64,000 nucleotides of DNA from Heterocephalus glaber (Eukaryota; Chordata; Mammalia; Rodentia; Bathyergidae): the NCBI RefSeq assembly GCF_000247695.1, contig NW_004624779.1:804386-868385 (forward strand), written 5' to 3'. The position numbers were made by a program, and so were the translations under genes. The notes under the pieces are model-generated. The model searched no databases and was not told where the DNA came from. It saw only the letters and a program-made list of their open reading frames with translations. Of the stretch, positions 1 through 11,585 are shown in pieces (within the stretch, counting starts at the first letter, position 1; each line of letters starts with the position of its first letter).

Positions 1-245
1 AATAAAGATTCTCCCATTTTAAAAAGGGCATGCATAGAATCCCCGAGGGAATGAGATCGGGGCCTCAGAATGGTAGTTAGCTTCCCTTGGTCCCAAATGA
101 AACCTCTGGTACAGTTGTCTGCAAGGGGAGATATTAATAGAATAAATATCTGATGAGAATAAATATATGCTGAGATGACATTGAAAGACTAATGTAAGTA
201 GGTGAAAATTTGGGGGATGGATTAATTTTTAACTTCATTGAAAAC

Positions 246-333
246 TTTTTTTTTTTTTTGGTATTAGAGATCGAACTCAGGTCCTTGCACCTGTGCAGCA
301 CGTGGCGAAACCACTGAGCTAAATCCCCGGCCC
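246..333 (-). repeat. ID SINE, tRNA-Ala-derived, minus orientation
   Basis: The minus strand reads a tRNA-Ala-like body with the pol III A box (TAGCTCAGTGG) and a GTTCGATC-type B box, and its A-tail appears as a T-run at 246-259. The 7-base direct repeat TGAAAAC lies on both sides (239-245 and 334-340), as expected for L1-mediated insertion. It belongs to the subfamily seen repeatedly in this window, in which the segment after the A box reads GTTTCGC-like rather than the canonical ID sequence. Non-coding and probably transcriptionally inert. Confidence 0.9.
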
Positions 334-340
334 TGAAAAC

Positions 341-1859
341 ATTTTTTTAAAAAACATCAAGACAGTTACTCCATAGAAATCACTTTATGGGAAAAAATAA
401 AACAACATACTACTCAACAGATTTGTCCATAACAATCTATGCAACTAGACATACAATATTCATCTAAACAACATTATGATGCAACAGCGTGGTGGGAAGG
501 ATGGGAGATGGGAAAGGTGGGATAGTCAGCCTGAATCATCTTCCATAGTAGAAGAGCAGTACATAATTGAGAAAGTAAAGTGTAGAGCCAAAAGTATATT
601 ATTTAAACGTAAGATTTTAAAAAAGCTAACAGGTTTTTAAATACGTGAAAAATATTGGCCACCTCTGAGAAGGACATTGGGGATTTAAGAGCAGGAGGAA
701 TGTGTTTAAACATACATCTGCAAGTTTAAGAAAAAAACTAAATTCAACAAGAGATAAATAAGTCTTTTGCTATAATGACAAATAATAATGATAAAATTAT
801 TCTAAGCACCATATACTTATATAGTTTTCTAAATACTTTATATACCTATATACTCAATGCTCATGAGTATTAAGACAGCTAAATACTTCCTCTCTCACTG
901 ACAATTCATGACATTGGAGTGGTGACAGTCATTTAGGAATTTCTTTTCCATCAACCAAGAAAATAATATGATCATTGGTTGAAGTCTCAAGATTTCTTCT
1001 AGTACATAAATTTTGTCACATATTAACAATGATTTTGTGTATCCAGTGTTTTCATTTTGTCAAAAGATTGGCTTTATTACTTGTACTAAAAATTACCTAT
1101 ACATGTTCTTCCCTCCCATTCCTCTCTGGTCCCTTTGTCCCAGGTTATTCTATTTTTACATTTGTTGTGCCTGGTTGTTGCTTCTACCATATGTTGTATG
1201 TGGGAAGGAAGGCGATCACTACTGATATTGTAATGAGTTGGAAAATGAGGCCAACACAATGTTCCTCCAAATAAGTCACAAAAAATACTCTATTGAGAAG
1301 CAATATGGTGCAGTCGTAACAAAGCTGAATTCTAATGGTCAATTACTGTGTTCAGATCTCAACTCTATCACTATCTCTGTGATATTGGATGTGTTACTTC
1401 TTTCTGTGTATTTGCAATTTTTTTCAGTTGTTTTGTTCAATAAGAATTCATCTGAAAACTTATGTGACCATGAAGTGATTTGGTGTGTTTGGATCGTAGA
1501 AGAGTGTCCAAAGCACAGCTGAGAAAATTTATTATTATAGAGATCAATGAATAATTTTTGTCACTGCATGCCTAGAAATAAAGGAGAAGGGAAGATTTTA
1601 GGAGAATATCCAAGCTCTATTAATATCTTAAAATAGTGTTTTGTCTTTAGTAATGGAGCTCTTCACTCTAGAAAAAATATACTGCTAGTGCAGAAAAGCA
1701 GACATTTTGTTATTATCATATTAAGGTCCTAGTTCAGATGTCTACCTTTTGGTTAATTCATATAGTAAAGTCACAAGAGTTCATACACCTCCAATGGATG
1801 CTTAGTGTGGTGCTTAATAGATGGTTATCAACTTAAGTAAATAACACCCAATTAAATTG
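341..1859. other. No recognised feature
   Basis: AT-rich sequence. The open frames at 975-1274, 1013-1225 and 1238-1522 are short, overlap in different frames, and show no family motif or splice context that I recognise. I treat them as chance frames. Confidence 0.6.
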
Positions 1860-2236
1860 GCTCAGCATAGTCACAGGAATGGAAGATGCCCCCCACCCCC
1901 AGGGAGCACCAGTGCCAGAATGCTATAAAAGGGAAACCAAGACGGAAAGATTGCTCCTGTTTCCTTCAGAGGAGCTCCAGTCTTCACTTTCCTTTTAGGC
2001 ACTATCTCCTGCGTTTTGGCACAGACTCTTCAGCCTCCAACTTGGCCTCTTCAGTCTTCTAGGGCAGTACAAGGAGCTCCAGGCCTTCACCTGCATCCTT
2101 CACCTGGGTTCTTGGCTCCCCAGTGCCCAGACAACCCTTTTGCACTCTTCCCCACCGGATTCCGTGCGTGGCCATTGTAAGCCAATCTGTACATTCTTAT
2201 ATAATTAACATATATTTTCCTACACAGTCATTTTGT
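1860..2236 (+). repeat. LTR-like remnant with TATA box
   Basis: A GC-richer block in AT-rich surroundings. It holds a clear TATA box (TATAAAA, 1924-1930), then pyrimidine-rich sequence, and ends with GCCATTGTAAGCCAATCTGT followed by an AT-rich tail. This layout and ending resemble mammalian ERVL-class LTRs. I cannot assign a family and see no flanking duplication. It directly abuts an old antisense L1. The alternative, a host promoter, is less likely because no exon-like frame follows. Confidence 0.35.
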
Positions 2237-2237
2237 G

Positions 2238-2715
2238 TATGAGAGGACACTTGAGATTTACTCTCTTAGCAAATGTAAGTACAAAACACAATATTAATAA
2301 CAATAGTCACTATGCTATACATCAGAAATACAGTAATTATTCATTTTATAACTGAATATTTGTATTTCTGACCAATATCTCTCCTTTTCTTTATGACCAC
2401 CCATATTTTCATAATAGCAATCCTACTGCTTATTAGTATGAGTTTGTCTTTTTTTTCTAGATTCCACATATAAGAGAAAAAGCACAGTATGGGTTTTTCC
2501 ATGACTAGTTTATTTAACTTATTTTATATTATGTGATCCATTCTTTGATGCACATTTACATTTTCTGCATATTTTCACCATTGTGAATAATACTATAATG
2601 AACTTGAAACTGAAGGTGTCTTTTCAAAATCATGATTTTTATTTCCTTTGGATATACCCAGAATTAGGATTTCTGATTCATATGGTAGATTTAGTTTTTC
2701 TAAAACAGTAGAAAG
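2238..2715 (-). mobile_element. Old L1 3' end, antisense
   Basis: The plus strand reads as the reverse complement of an ancient mammalian L1 3'UTR and ORF2 C-terminus. It opens with the phrase around TTTACTCTCTTAGCAAATGT and later has TTTGGATATACCCAGAATTAGG and TCATATGGTAGAT, which correspond to the well-known L1 ORF2 stretch before the stop. Heavily mutated with no open frame. The minus-strand frame at 2593-2796 lies partly in it and is not a gene. Confidence 0.7.
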
Positions 2716-3310
2716 CCTAGTAAAAATAAATACATGCTTAACCAATGACATAGGGCTGAATCTTCTCATGCTGCCCTTTCTATGATTCTCACTCATCCGC
2801 TTTTCTCATATATTTACAAGGATGCTTAGAAGTTCATTGGATCCACCCAAAGAAGTCAGTATAATCTCCCCTCCTCAAATTCACCAAATTAACAATTTCC
2901 ATTGAATCTGAATCTTTAGTCCCCCTTGCCAGATACCCTCATATATACAATGTTCTGAGGTCTACTACATTGGACACCTTTGATGGGCATTATTTATATA
3001 CCACAACAATATCAAGTCTTATTAAAAACATAAACAATGCATATAGCAATTATGAGGTATATCTGAGACAGATAGAAGTTTGGGGCTTATACGTGACTCC
3101 CTGATGATCCTCTTTAAGATATGTACCTCTAGCTCACCCAGAGTAACAGGTGGTCTCTGAGTAACAAATACAAATTATTTTCTCAGTAAGCAAGGAGCAT
3201 ATAGATTATTAATCATCTCCATTTTATGATCATTATATCAAATCATTAGTTGACATACATTACATTCTATAGGGAAATTTGCTTCATAAATCCACTTATC
3301 ATATTTGTTT
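2716..3310. other. No recognised feature
   Basis: AT-rich sequence between the old L1 remnant and the full-length L1. I see no repeat family or coding signal. Confidence 0.5.
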
Positions 3311-3325
3311 AATAAAAATAAAACA

Positions 3326-4715
3326 ATGGGCCCACCAGTCGCCCGCGGAGCTGCGCTGGCACCTGCAACAACAGAGCCCCCCCCAACCCCCGCCTCTGGG
3401 CTCTTGGCTGTGCAGCTACCTGGCTCCACACTACAGAGGCACAGGGGGACATAAAGGCCATTGCCTTGAGCTGCAGATGTGAACAACAGAGAGAAGGACT
3501 CTCTCAGGCTCCCTGATGAAAACTGAAGCCCACTGGAAAAATGAAGAGAATCTCAGCAATAAAGGCACACCAGACTACCACACTTGGTAAGTTGATGAGA
3601 TCATCACCTCCCATCAGAGCCTGGACTATCTCCAGTGGAAAGGCAGCTGGAACCTTCAATAGAACCTTGCACAGTTCAATCCTGCAGGAGGACAGGGAGC
3701 TCAACTTGGGACTTGCAGCCAGAAATCTACCTGAATCTCATGAGTCTGTGACTGGCTTACTGAGACTTATTGACATATAACTGCACACTGCTGCCCACGT
3801 TGTCTATTGTGACAGCAGAGACATACCCTGAAGGAGGCCCTTCACTTTTATCTTTTATTTGTTATTCTCAAAATTACCATTTATTTTTTGCTCTTATTTT
3901 TAATTTTTTTCTATTTTTTCTACCCTTTTAAAATGTTTATTTTTCCTTTTTTCTTTCTTTTCTCTTTTCTTGTTGTTATTGGGGTTTTGGGGGGGTTTTT
4001 TGTTTTTCTTTTTTTTTTGGTCCTGGGCATTGAACTAGGGACCTTTTGCTTGCGAAGCAGGCAGCGGCACCACTGAGCTAAATCCTGACCCTCTTTTCTC
4101 TTTTCTTTCTCTCTCTCTCTCCCTCACTCCCTTGCAGTCCCACATTGTTCTTCATTTGCCTTTGTGTTCCTTTTCTGCCCCTAATTCATATTTCTTCTTT
4201 ATTTTTATTTTCTTCTCTTTCCTTCTCTCACCTGTGTCCTCAGGCCTCACTGTTAACCTTCCCCTATCTTTCTACCTACTTATCCCTCCCTGCCCAACTC
4301 TTTCTAACTCCCCATTCTGAAGGGTAAAGTTGCTATATTGAAGAGTTTATTCACTATAAACATATGTTGGGTTGGTCCTTGATTTTGATCTAATTCACCA
4401 GTTAAAGGTGATAGATTAATAACTAGCACAAATTGTCATTTTCTAAGAGGTACTTGATCCTATTGTGTTGCTGATTGTATCACTTGGGCTAAGGTGTTGT
4501 GATTGATCTAATCAGTTGTCCTTCCTAGTATAATGAAAATGAGATAGCCTCAGATCCATTAGAGACTCGAAATATAAAGACCAGCTATATTTGGAAGACA
4601 CCTTTGAGAAGCAATCATTTCATAAGGGTTCTAAATACAAGCAACAAAGATATGTACAATAAGCAACTTCAAAGTATCAACCCAGGAACTAAAAGAACAA
4701 TACCAAAAAACAAAA
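3326..4715 (+). promoter_or_regulatory. L1 5'UTR (internal promoter region)
   Basis: A GC-rich head (3330-3480, including CpGs in GTCGCCCGCGGAGCTGCGC) is followed by a pyrimidine-rich middle and an AT-rich segment before the ORF1 start. In L1 elements this region carries the internal pol II promoter. That role is inferred from position, and I recognise no specific factor site. A homologous 5'UTR at 63.75 kb shares the head and the segment near 4395-4490 but lacks about 0.9 kb between them. A minus-strand ID SINE is nested at about 4009. Open frames here, such as 3279-3482 and 3541-3780, are not known L1 products. Confidence 0.75.
4009..4092 (-). repeat. ID SINE nested in the L1 5'UTR
   Basis: A T-run, then a minus-strand ID body ending in CACTGAGCTAAATCCTGACCC. 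It has about the same length as the other ID copies but is more diverged, with TCCTGGGCATTGAACTAGGG where younger copies read a GTACCGGGGATCGAAC-like sequence. It interrupts the polypyrimidine part of the 5'UTR and so inserted into this L1 or its parent. Flanking duplications cannot be separated from the pyrimidine tract. Confidence 0.8.
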
Positions 4716-5823
4716 ATGAGAAGACTTTTAAGTAAGTCACAAACTCAGACTTTCACCCTACAAAAGGCAAATTCTGGGGGAAATGAGGTGGAAAAGTCCG
4801 ATAATCAACCACCTGGACATCTTGAACTGATAGCACAGGAAGTAACAAAACAGATGAATGAGGCTCTAGAAAAATTCAAGAAAAAAATAATCTCCCAGAT
4901 AACTACAGAGATGGTGAGCAGAATGAAAGACATGATTAGAGGATCTAGAACAGAAACAAACAAAAAAATATATAAGCTGAGAAATATGCTGGAAACCATG
5001 AATGCCCAGCATAAGAAAGAAAGGGAAACCATGATCCTCCAACATAAGAAAGAAATAGAATCCATGAAACAGACTCAAACAGATATTCAGGAGATTAAAA
5101 ATTCCACTGAAAGCATGCTTAGTACAGTAAAGGAATCTGAAGATAGAATATCATGTAGAGGACAGGATTGCGGTTAAGGTCCATGAATACAGAGATTTCT
5201 TAAAAATAGAAAGGGAACATGAGTAATCAATCCAGCAGCTGCTAGATGATGCAAAGAAGAATAATATAAGACTGATAGGAGTCCACAAATAAGCAGGAGA
5301 AAGTACAATTGACATAAAAAAAGCTGTTCACAGAAGTAATAGTAGAAAACTTCCCAGACAGAGGTGGAGAATTGGACATACAAATGAGTGAGGCATATAG
5401 AACTACAACTAGTGATGTTAAAAAAAAAAAAAAAAACTGCACCTAGACATATAATAGTCAAGATCCCAGAAACCCAACAGAAGAACAAAATCCTACAGGC
5501 AGTTAGAGAAAAGAAACAAATCACCAACAAAGGAAAGTGCATGAGAATCATGGCAGACATCTCAAATCAAGGAGAGTCTGGATGAAATATTTCAAGCCCT
5601 AAAAGAAAATAACTTCCAGCCTAGACTGTTGTATCCTGCAAAATTACCTTTCAAAATCAATGGGGAAATTAGATACTTCCACGACAAAGAATACCTGAGA
5701 AATTTCATGAACACCAAACCAGCACTTCAAACAATTCTAAGCAATACCCTAGAAAAAGACAATGAAGGTCACAACTCCATGAGGCCCAACAGAGGGAAGC
5801 CACCAGGCAAGTTAAGAAACTAA
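4716..5823 (+). pseudogene. L1 ORF1 (RNA-binding coiled-coil protein), broken
   Basis: L1 ORF1 proteins form trimers through an N-terminal coiled coil, bind L1 RNA and act as nucleic-acid chaperones in the ribonucleoprotein. The first 153 codons from ATG 4716 are open and rich in Lys, Glu, Gln and Met in coiled-coil spacing. The RRM-like region follows in other frames (IRLIGV near 5270, PRHIIVKI near 5445). The C-terminal domain (LLYPAKLPFKINGEIRYF, near 5629) runs to a stop at 5821-5823. The frame breaks near 5150, at an in-frame stop near 5287, around a 17-A run at 5420-5436, and near 5580. Intact length would be near the usual 340-370 residues. Confidence 0.9.
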
Positions 5824-5874
5824 AGGGAAAGGGGGAAAAATAAGAAATAAAAGAATCAACAACAGTAAAACATC

Positions 5875-8800
5875 ATGACAAGGATGAGTCAATATCTACC
5901 AATTATAACTCTCAAAGTTAATAGCCTCAATTCACCAATCAAAATAAATAGACTGACACAATGGATTAAGAAGCAAAATCCAATAATATGCTGTGTACAA
6001 GAATCACACCTAACTCAAAAGGAAATTCATAGACCGAAAGTAAAAGGATGGAAAACAGTTCTTCATGTCACAGGAACCCAGGAAAAACCAGGCTTAGCAA
6101 TCGTTTTTTTGCAGACAAAGTATATTTCAAACCAAAACTAGTTAAGAGAGACAAAGATGGTGTCTACATCCTTGTGAAGGGAACAATCCAAGAGGAAGAA
6201 ATGACAATCCTAAATATATATGCACCAAATACGAATGCTACCAACTATACAAAACAAATATTAATGGACATGAAAAATCAAATAAGCACTAATACAATTG
6301 TAGTGCAGGACTTCAATACCCCACTATCACAAATAGACAGATCATCTAGACAAAAAATTAACAACTAAATTCCAGAACTGAACCAAGCTATTGAACAAAT
6401 GAACTTAATAGATGTTTGCAAAGTGTTCCACCCCCCAAAATCAGAATATACATTCTTTTCAGCTGCACAGGGGTCATTCTCCAAATTAGACCACATGGTA
6501 GCTCATAAGACATGTCTAGGTAAATGTAAAAAATTGAAGTTATCCCCTGTATATTATCAAACCATAGTGCAATAAAATTGGAGCTCAATAACATAAGAAA
6601 CTGCAAAACCCCCACAAACACATGGAAATTCAATAACACCCTCCTGAACAACCAATAGGTCACAGAGGAAATTAAAGAAGAAATTAGACAGTTTCTACAA
6701 GTAAATAATAATGCCAGTACTACATAGAGTAATATATGGGACACAATGAAAGCAGTTCTATGCAGAAAATTCATAGCAGTGAATCCCCTCATTAGGAAAA
6801 CAGAGAGAACTCAGATAAATATCCTAATGCAGAACCTCAAGCTCCTAGAAAAAGAAGAGCAGAACAAACCCAAACCTCATATAAGTGAGGAAATTATAAG
6901 GATCAGAGCAGAAATCAGTGCAATGGAGGATAAGAGAATGATACAGAAAATTAATGAATCAAAGAGTTGGTTTTTCAAAAGAATGAATAAAATCGATAAA
7001 TCTCTAGCCAACCTTTTCCAAAAAAGCAAAGAAAAGGCTCAAATCCATGCAATTAAGCATGGAAAAGGTGAAGTCACAATAAACTCAGCAGAAATCCAGA
7101 ACATCATCAATACCTGCTTGTACTCTAATAAAATGAAAAAAACAGAAGAAATGGACAAATTCCTAGATACATATGAATTGCCAAAGTTTAATGAAGAAAA
7201 TATAGAAATTCTAAACACCCCAATTACAATGAGTGACATTGAAAATGTAACAAAAAATTTACCAACAAAGAAAAGCCCAGGTCCTAATGGCTTCACTGCT
7301 GAATTCTACAAGACATTTATAGAAGAATTATCTCCATTACTCTTTAAACTCATCAAGGAAATTGAAAGGAAAGCAAGGCTTCCAAATTCATTCCTGGAAG
7401 CAAGTGTTACTTTGATTCCAAAGCCAGGGAAAGATCCAACCCAAAAAGAGAATTACAGGCCAATCTCACTAATGAACATAGATGCTAGAATCCTCAACAA
7501 GATACTGGCAAAAAGAATACAGAGAGAGGGTCATCAAGAAGATCATATACCCTAAAAGTCAGATTTATCCCAGGGATGCAAGGATGGTTCACCATTCATA
7601 AATCAATAAAGGTAATACATTATATTAACAGAGCCAAGGACAAAAACCATATGATCATCTCAATAGATGCAGAAAAGGCATTCAACAAAACCCGACACAA
7701 ATTCATGATAAAAAAAAAAAAACCTGTTCAATATAGCTCTGGAAATATTAGCCACAGCAATTAGACAAAAGAAAGAAATAAAAGGAATAAAGATAGAAAA
7801 GGAAGAAGTTAAACTGCCATTATTTGCTGATGATATGATACTTTACACAGAAGACCCAAAAAACTCAGCCAAAAGACTTCTAGACTTAACTGACAGATTC
7901 AGCAAAGTAGCAGGACATAAGGTCAACACTCAAGAAACAATAGCCTTCTTATACACAAATAGCAGATCACTGAGAGAGAAATTAGTGAAACAATTCATTT
8001 TACAATAGCATCCAAAAAATGACATATCTAGGAATCAACTTCTCAAAGGAAGCAAAAGACCTCTACACTGAAAACTACAGCACTCTAAAAAAGGAGGTTG
8101 AGGAGGATATAAGAAAATGGAAAGACATCCTTTATTCCTGGGTGGGAAGAACAAATGTAGTGAAAAGGGCCATACTTTCAAAACTGCTATATTGATTTAA
8201 TGCAATGTCAATTGAAATTCCAACAATATACTTCACAGAACTACAGAAAACAATCCAAAAATTTATTTGGAACCAGAAGAGACCTAGAGTAGCAAAAGCA
8301 ATTCTAGGCAACAGAGACATGGAAGGGGGTATCACAATCCCCAACTGAAAAATATACTACAAAGCTACTGTGATAAAAACAACATGGTACTGGAAAAGAA
8401 ACAGACCTGAGGATCAGTGGAATAGATTAGAACATGCAGAAACAACTCCAGACATACTCACCCACCTCATCTTTTACAAAGGAGCCAACCATCCTCATTG
8501 GAGGAAAGATAGCCTATTTAATAAATGGTGTTGGAAAAACTAGATTTCAACCTGCCAAAGATTGAAACTAGACCCATACCTATAACCATGAATTAAACTA
8601 AGATTGAAGTGTATTAAAAATCTAAATATTAAGACAGAAACACTAAACTTGCTGGAAGATAAGTTAGGTAGAACTCTTGAAGACATTGGCATAGGAAAAG
8701 ACTTTATGAACAAAACCTCAGTAGCATGGGAACTAGCACAAAGAATCAACAACTGGGATCTCATCTTATTAAAAAGCTTCTGTACTGCAAGAGAAATCAC

Positions 8801-9549
8801 CAACAGAGCTAAGAGACAACCTACAATGTGGGAAAAACGTTTAGCAGCTGTACCTTAGACAAAGGACTACTATCTAGAATACATAAAGAATTGAAAAAAA
8901 ATCAGACCCCACAAATTCCAAAACCCAATTCAAAAATGGGCATCTGAAATGAACAGACATTTCTCAAACAAAGAAGTAAAAGCAGGAAATAAATAAATGT
9001 GTGAAAAAATGTTCAACATCACTGGTCATTCGAGAGATGCAGATGAAAACAACACTGAGATTTCACCTCACTCCAGAAAGAATGGCTGTTATCAAGAAAT
9101 CAACCAATAACAAATGCTGGTGGTGGTGTGGGGAGAAAGGAACCCTTCTCCATTGTTGGTGGGAGTGCAGGCTCATGCAACCACTATGGAAATCAGTGTG
9201 GAGATACTTCAAAGAACTAGGGCTAGAAGTCCCATTTGACCCAGCTATACCCCTGCTGAGGATCTTCCCCAAAGAATTAAAAGAACCATACCACAGTGAT
9301 ATATGTGCACCCATGCTTATAGCAGCACAGTTTGTAATAGCTAAAGCTTGGAAACAGCCCAAGTGCCCATCAACTGAAAACTGGATAAAGAAGATGTGGG
9401 GGTTATTTTATGAAATTGAGTACTACTCAGCCATAAAAAATGAGAAATTACAGACATTTATAGCTAAATGGATGCATATTAAGGCCATACTCATAAGTGA
9501 AATAAACAGGACACATATGTATAAAATCCGAATAGTTTCTCTAGTGTGA
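5875..9549 (+). pseudogene. L1 ORF2 (endonuclease/reverse transcriptase), broken
   Basis: ORF2 nicks target DNA and primes reverse transcription there. The N-terminal AP-like endonuclease is recognisable: the NSLNSPIK and QESHLT motifs (Asn and catalytic Glu), QDFNTP near 6310, and SKLDHM near 6480. The catalytic SDH triad reads S-N-H at 6557-6565, an Asp-to-Asn change. The reverse transcriptase is seen as [20 protein letters not shown] near 7450 and FADD at 7823-7834. The final 182-codon frame (9001-9549) keeps the C-terminal Cys/His motif, CWWWC followed by HCWWEC. Breaks include a stop near 6366, frameshifts near 6120, 7530 and 7700, and many stops between 7760 and 9000. Length matches an intact ORF2 of about 1,220-1,280 residues. 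Confidence 0.93.
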
Positions 9550-9873
9550 GAAACTGAAAGTGTAAATAAGAATTGAAATGATTAAAATGAATAATTGATA
9601 ATTTGAAATAGGAAGAAAAGGTCCAAAGGGGTAGGGATGGTGTGAGGGGAAGGGGAAAGGAAAGGAGGGAAATGAAAAATTATGAGAAAAGAAAAAAATT
9701 GGAAAGAAAGTCTATGTAAATAGGGAAGGGTGGAGGGGGTGAAGGGCACACAGGTAATGGGGGAAAAATAAGAGCCAAGAGACATCATGTACAGTTACAA
9801 GCACCCAATGATAAATGTAAACATATTGTATACCTAAAATGTACCAATAAATAATTTAAGGAAAAAAAATAAA
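9550..9873 (+). other. L1 3'UTR with G-rich polypurine tract and A-rich tail
   Basis: After the ORF2 stop the sequence becomes strongly purine-biased on the sense strand (about 9605-9765, with repeated GGGAAGG/GGAAAGG units). This is the hallmark G-rich tract of L1 3'UTRs. AATAAA at about 9846 and A-rich runs from 9861 form the polyadenylation region. The minus-strand frame 9582-9788 is a by-product of the composition bias. Confidence 0.85.
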
Positions 9874-9884
9874 AAAATAAAACA

Positions 9885-10580
9885 GTGTACCTTGAAAAGA
9901 GCATTCAACTGATGAGTATTTTTTTCTTAGTGTTTATCATTAGTGAATTTACCTGGGGAATCATCATTATCAACATGTTTATAAGGAGGGAGGACGAGAA
10001 TATGTGTTTCCTTTCCTTGGTAACATCACTTGTTAGTAAGAGAGAAATGAATCATGAGCCAGCTGCCCGAACTACTTTTTCTACAGTCACTAATGCTGAG
10101 TGCTGATGTCAGAAATGATATAATCAAACAAAAACAAAGCTTCTATATTTGAAGAGCTCACAGTAGAAGTGCAAGTTTATAGGGAATTAATAACCAGAGC
10201 AAGTGTGATATGTTGTGGTTAAGAAACTGGACTCAGTGACAAACAATGGGAGACCATTAAGAAATCACTTAGTCAAACAGGATGAGGAAGTAAGCCTATG
10301 TGGAAATGAGAAAGATACTCTAATAAATTCATGTCCAGGATACAGAAGAAAGATGATGATAATCCGAAAGAAAGAGCATGAAATTAAGAAAAAGCGGAAA
10401 GAGGGAAACCATTAAGAAAATATAATTTATCATATTTGGTGAAGTGTGCTGAAACAATCTACACAAGGGAATAAAAGGAAACAAACAAAATCATAATATC
10501 CACAAACCTAAAAAGTTATGCAAGTGGAATGGTGTGACCCATAGTATATGTACATGTGGCAAGTACCCACAGCTGTGAAC
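9885..10580. other. No recognised feature
   Basis: The 3' flank of the L1. Short open frames (9885-10106, 10215-10415) show no family motif. I see no repeat I can name. Confidence 0.5.
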
Positions 10581-10582
10581 AA

Positions 10583-10850
10583 TCATGAAGTCACTGCAGT
10601 GGTCAACTCCCCAATTTCTCTGGTCAAAATACCCAAGATCCACAATCTAATGGAGGAGACGTTTAATTTGGGTCGGGTCGTGCAATTCAGAGCAATCAGC
10701 CTATGACTGACTGACCTCAAGGAAGAAACATGGTAAAAGAGCATGGTAGAACAAAGCTGCTCATTTTTTGGCAGCTGGGAAATAGAGCACAGGGGAATAG
10801 TGCCAGAGAAAAAGGAGCAGCTACCAGGCATAGTCCCCAAGGTTATTCAT
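10583..10850. repeat. Interspersed repeat, possibly MaLR-related (copy 1)
   Basis: It shares a diagnostic block with 15745-16140: AAAGCTGCTC followed by GGCAGC(T/A)GGGAAA and ATAGCACA, preceded in both by a 'catggt' segment. Two diverged copies about 5 kb apart imply an interspersed family. The wording resembles MaLR-type LTRs or internal regions of rodents, but I cannot name the subfamily. Confidence 0.45.
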
Positions 10851-10859
10851 TAATTTCTC

Positions 10860-11585
10860 AATTACAAGTAGCTTAACTAATCCTGAGGACTAAATTTTTC
10901 TGGTCATAGGAGACATTCTAAAATTATACATTACTATTTCAGGAGGACTCTAGTAGAAGTTTAAAATTTGTTTATAAAATGCCTCTATTTTTGTTATTTG
11001 GTTGAAGGCACTTGATATATGATAGCTATTTTTATTTACTTTTACTTATAAAATACTAGCAATGTTGGAACACTATTACTATTTTGAAAGATCATAATTC
11101 TCTTCAAGAAAAATATTTGTTTAAAATTCAATCAGATGGTTTATGCCCAAGGATTACTGCTATGACAATTGTCTTCCCATAATTATCAAGCAAAAAAAAA
11201 TAGGACTAAATATACAAAAATGATTGCTAATTTACTACCTAGAGTCAGTTTTACAGTGCAATGAATGGAGACTGAGGACTCTGAGGTGTTTAGAATTTAT
11301 GTGGCAGAGCATAGAAGACAAAGAGACAGAGAGAGTTTCCAGAGAGCTGTAAGACACTATTTTCCATCCTTTGCTTGAGTCCTTATCAATACATGAATGA
11401 GTGGAAATTACTTGAGGCCAGGAAAGAATGACTGGAAAGTATGGTAAAGAACCATCACATCTTTCATTGCTGTGTTCATACTGAGCAAAGTAGAGATGAT
11501 TTGAAATACATGAGGCATTGGGTAGAAGTCTCAGAAGAGTCATATGTTGAGTGCTGATGAACTAGTACCAGACTAAATGCTGTTC
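10860..11585. other. No recognised feature
   Basis: AT-rich. The minus-strand frame 11235-11543 (102 codons) has no recognisable domain and no supporting splice signals. Confidence 0.5.

Larger units (their letters stand above)
3326..9873 (+). mobile_element. Nearly full-length L1 (LINE-1) retrotransposon
   Basis: About 6.5 kb with the complete L1 order: 5'UTR (3326-4715), ORF1 (4716-5823), a roughly 50-base spacer, ORF2 (5875-9549), purine-rich 3'UTR, AATAAA near 9846 and an A-rich tail. It is flanked by the direct repeat AAAATAAAACA (3315-3325 and 9874-9884). Both ORFs carry frameshifts and stops, so it cannot mobilise itself, but long stretches remain open, so it is much younger than the L1 relics elsewhere in the window. 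Truncated copies of its relatives lie at 43.5 and 46.4 kb, and a related 5'UTR starts at 63.75 kb. Confidence 0.95.

Noticed and set aside
4132..4327. Overlapping plus frames in the pyrimidine-rich 5'UTR
   Set aside because: Low-complexity Ser/Pro/Leu/Phe translations caused by TC-rich DNA.
5174..5560. 128-codon minus-strand open frame opposite L1 ORF1
   Set aside because: It is the antisense of a real, broken ORF1; T-rich hydrophobic translation results from the A-rich sense strand.
6388..6792. 134-codon minus-strand open frame opposite L1 ORF2
   Set aside because: Antisense shadow of the endonuclease part of ORF2; no independent support.
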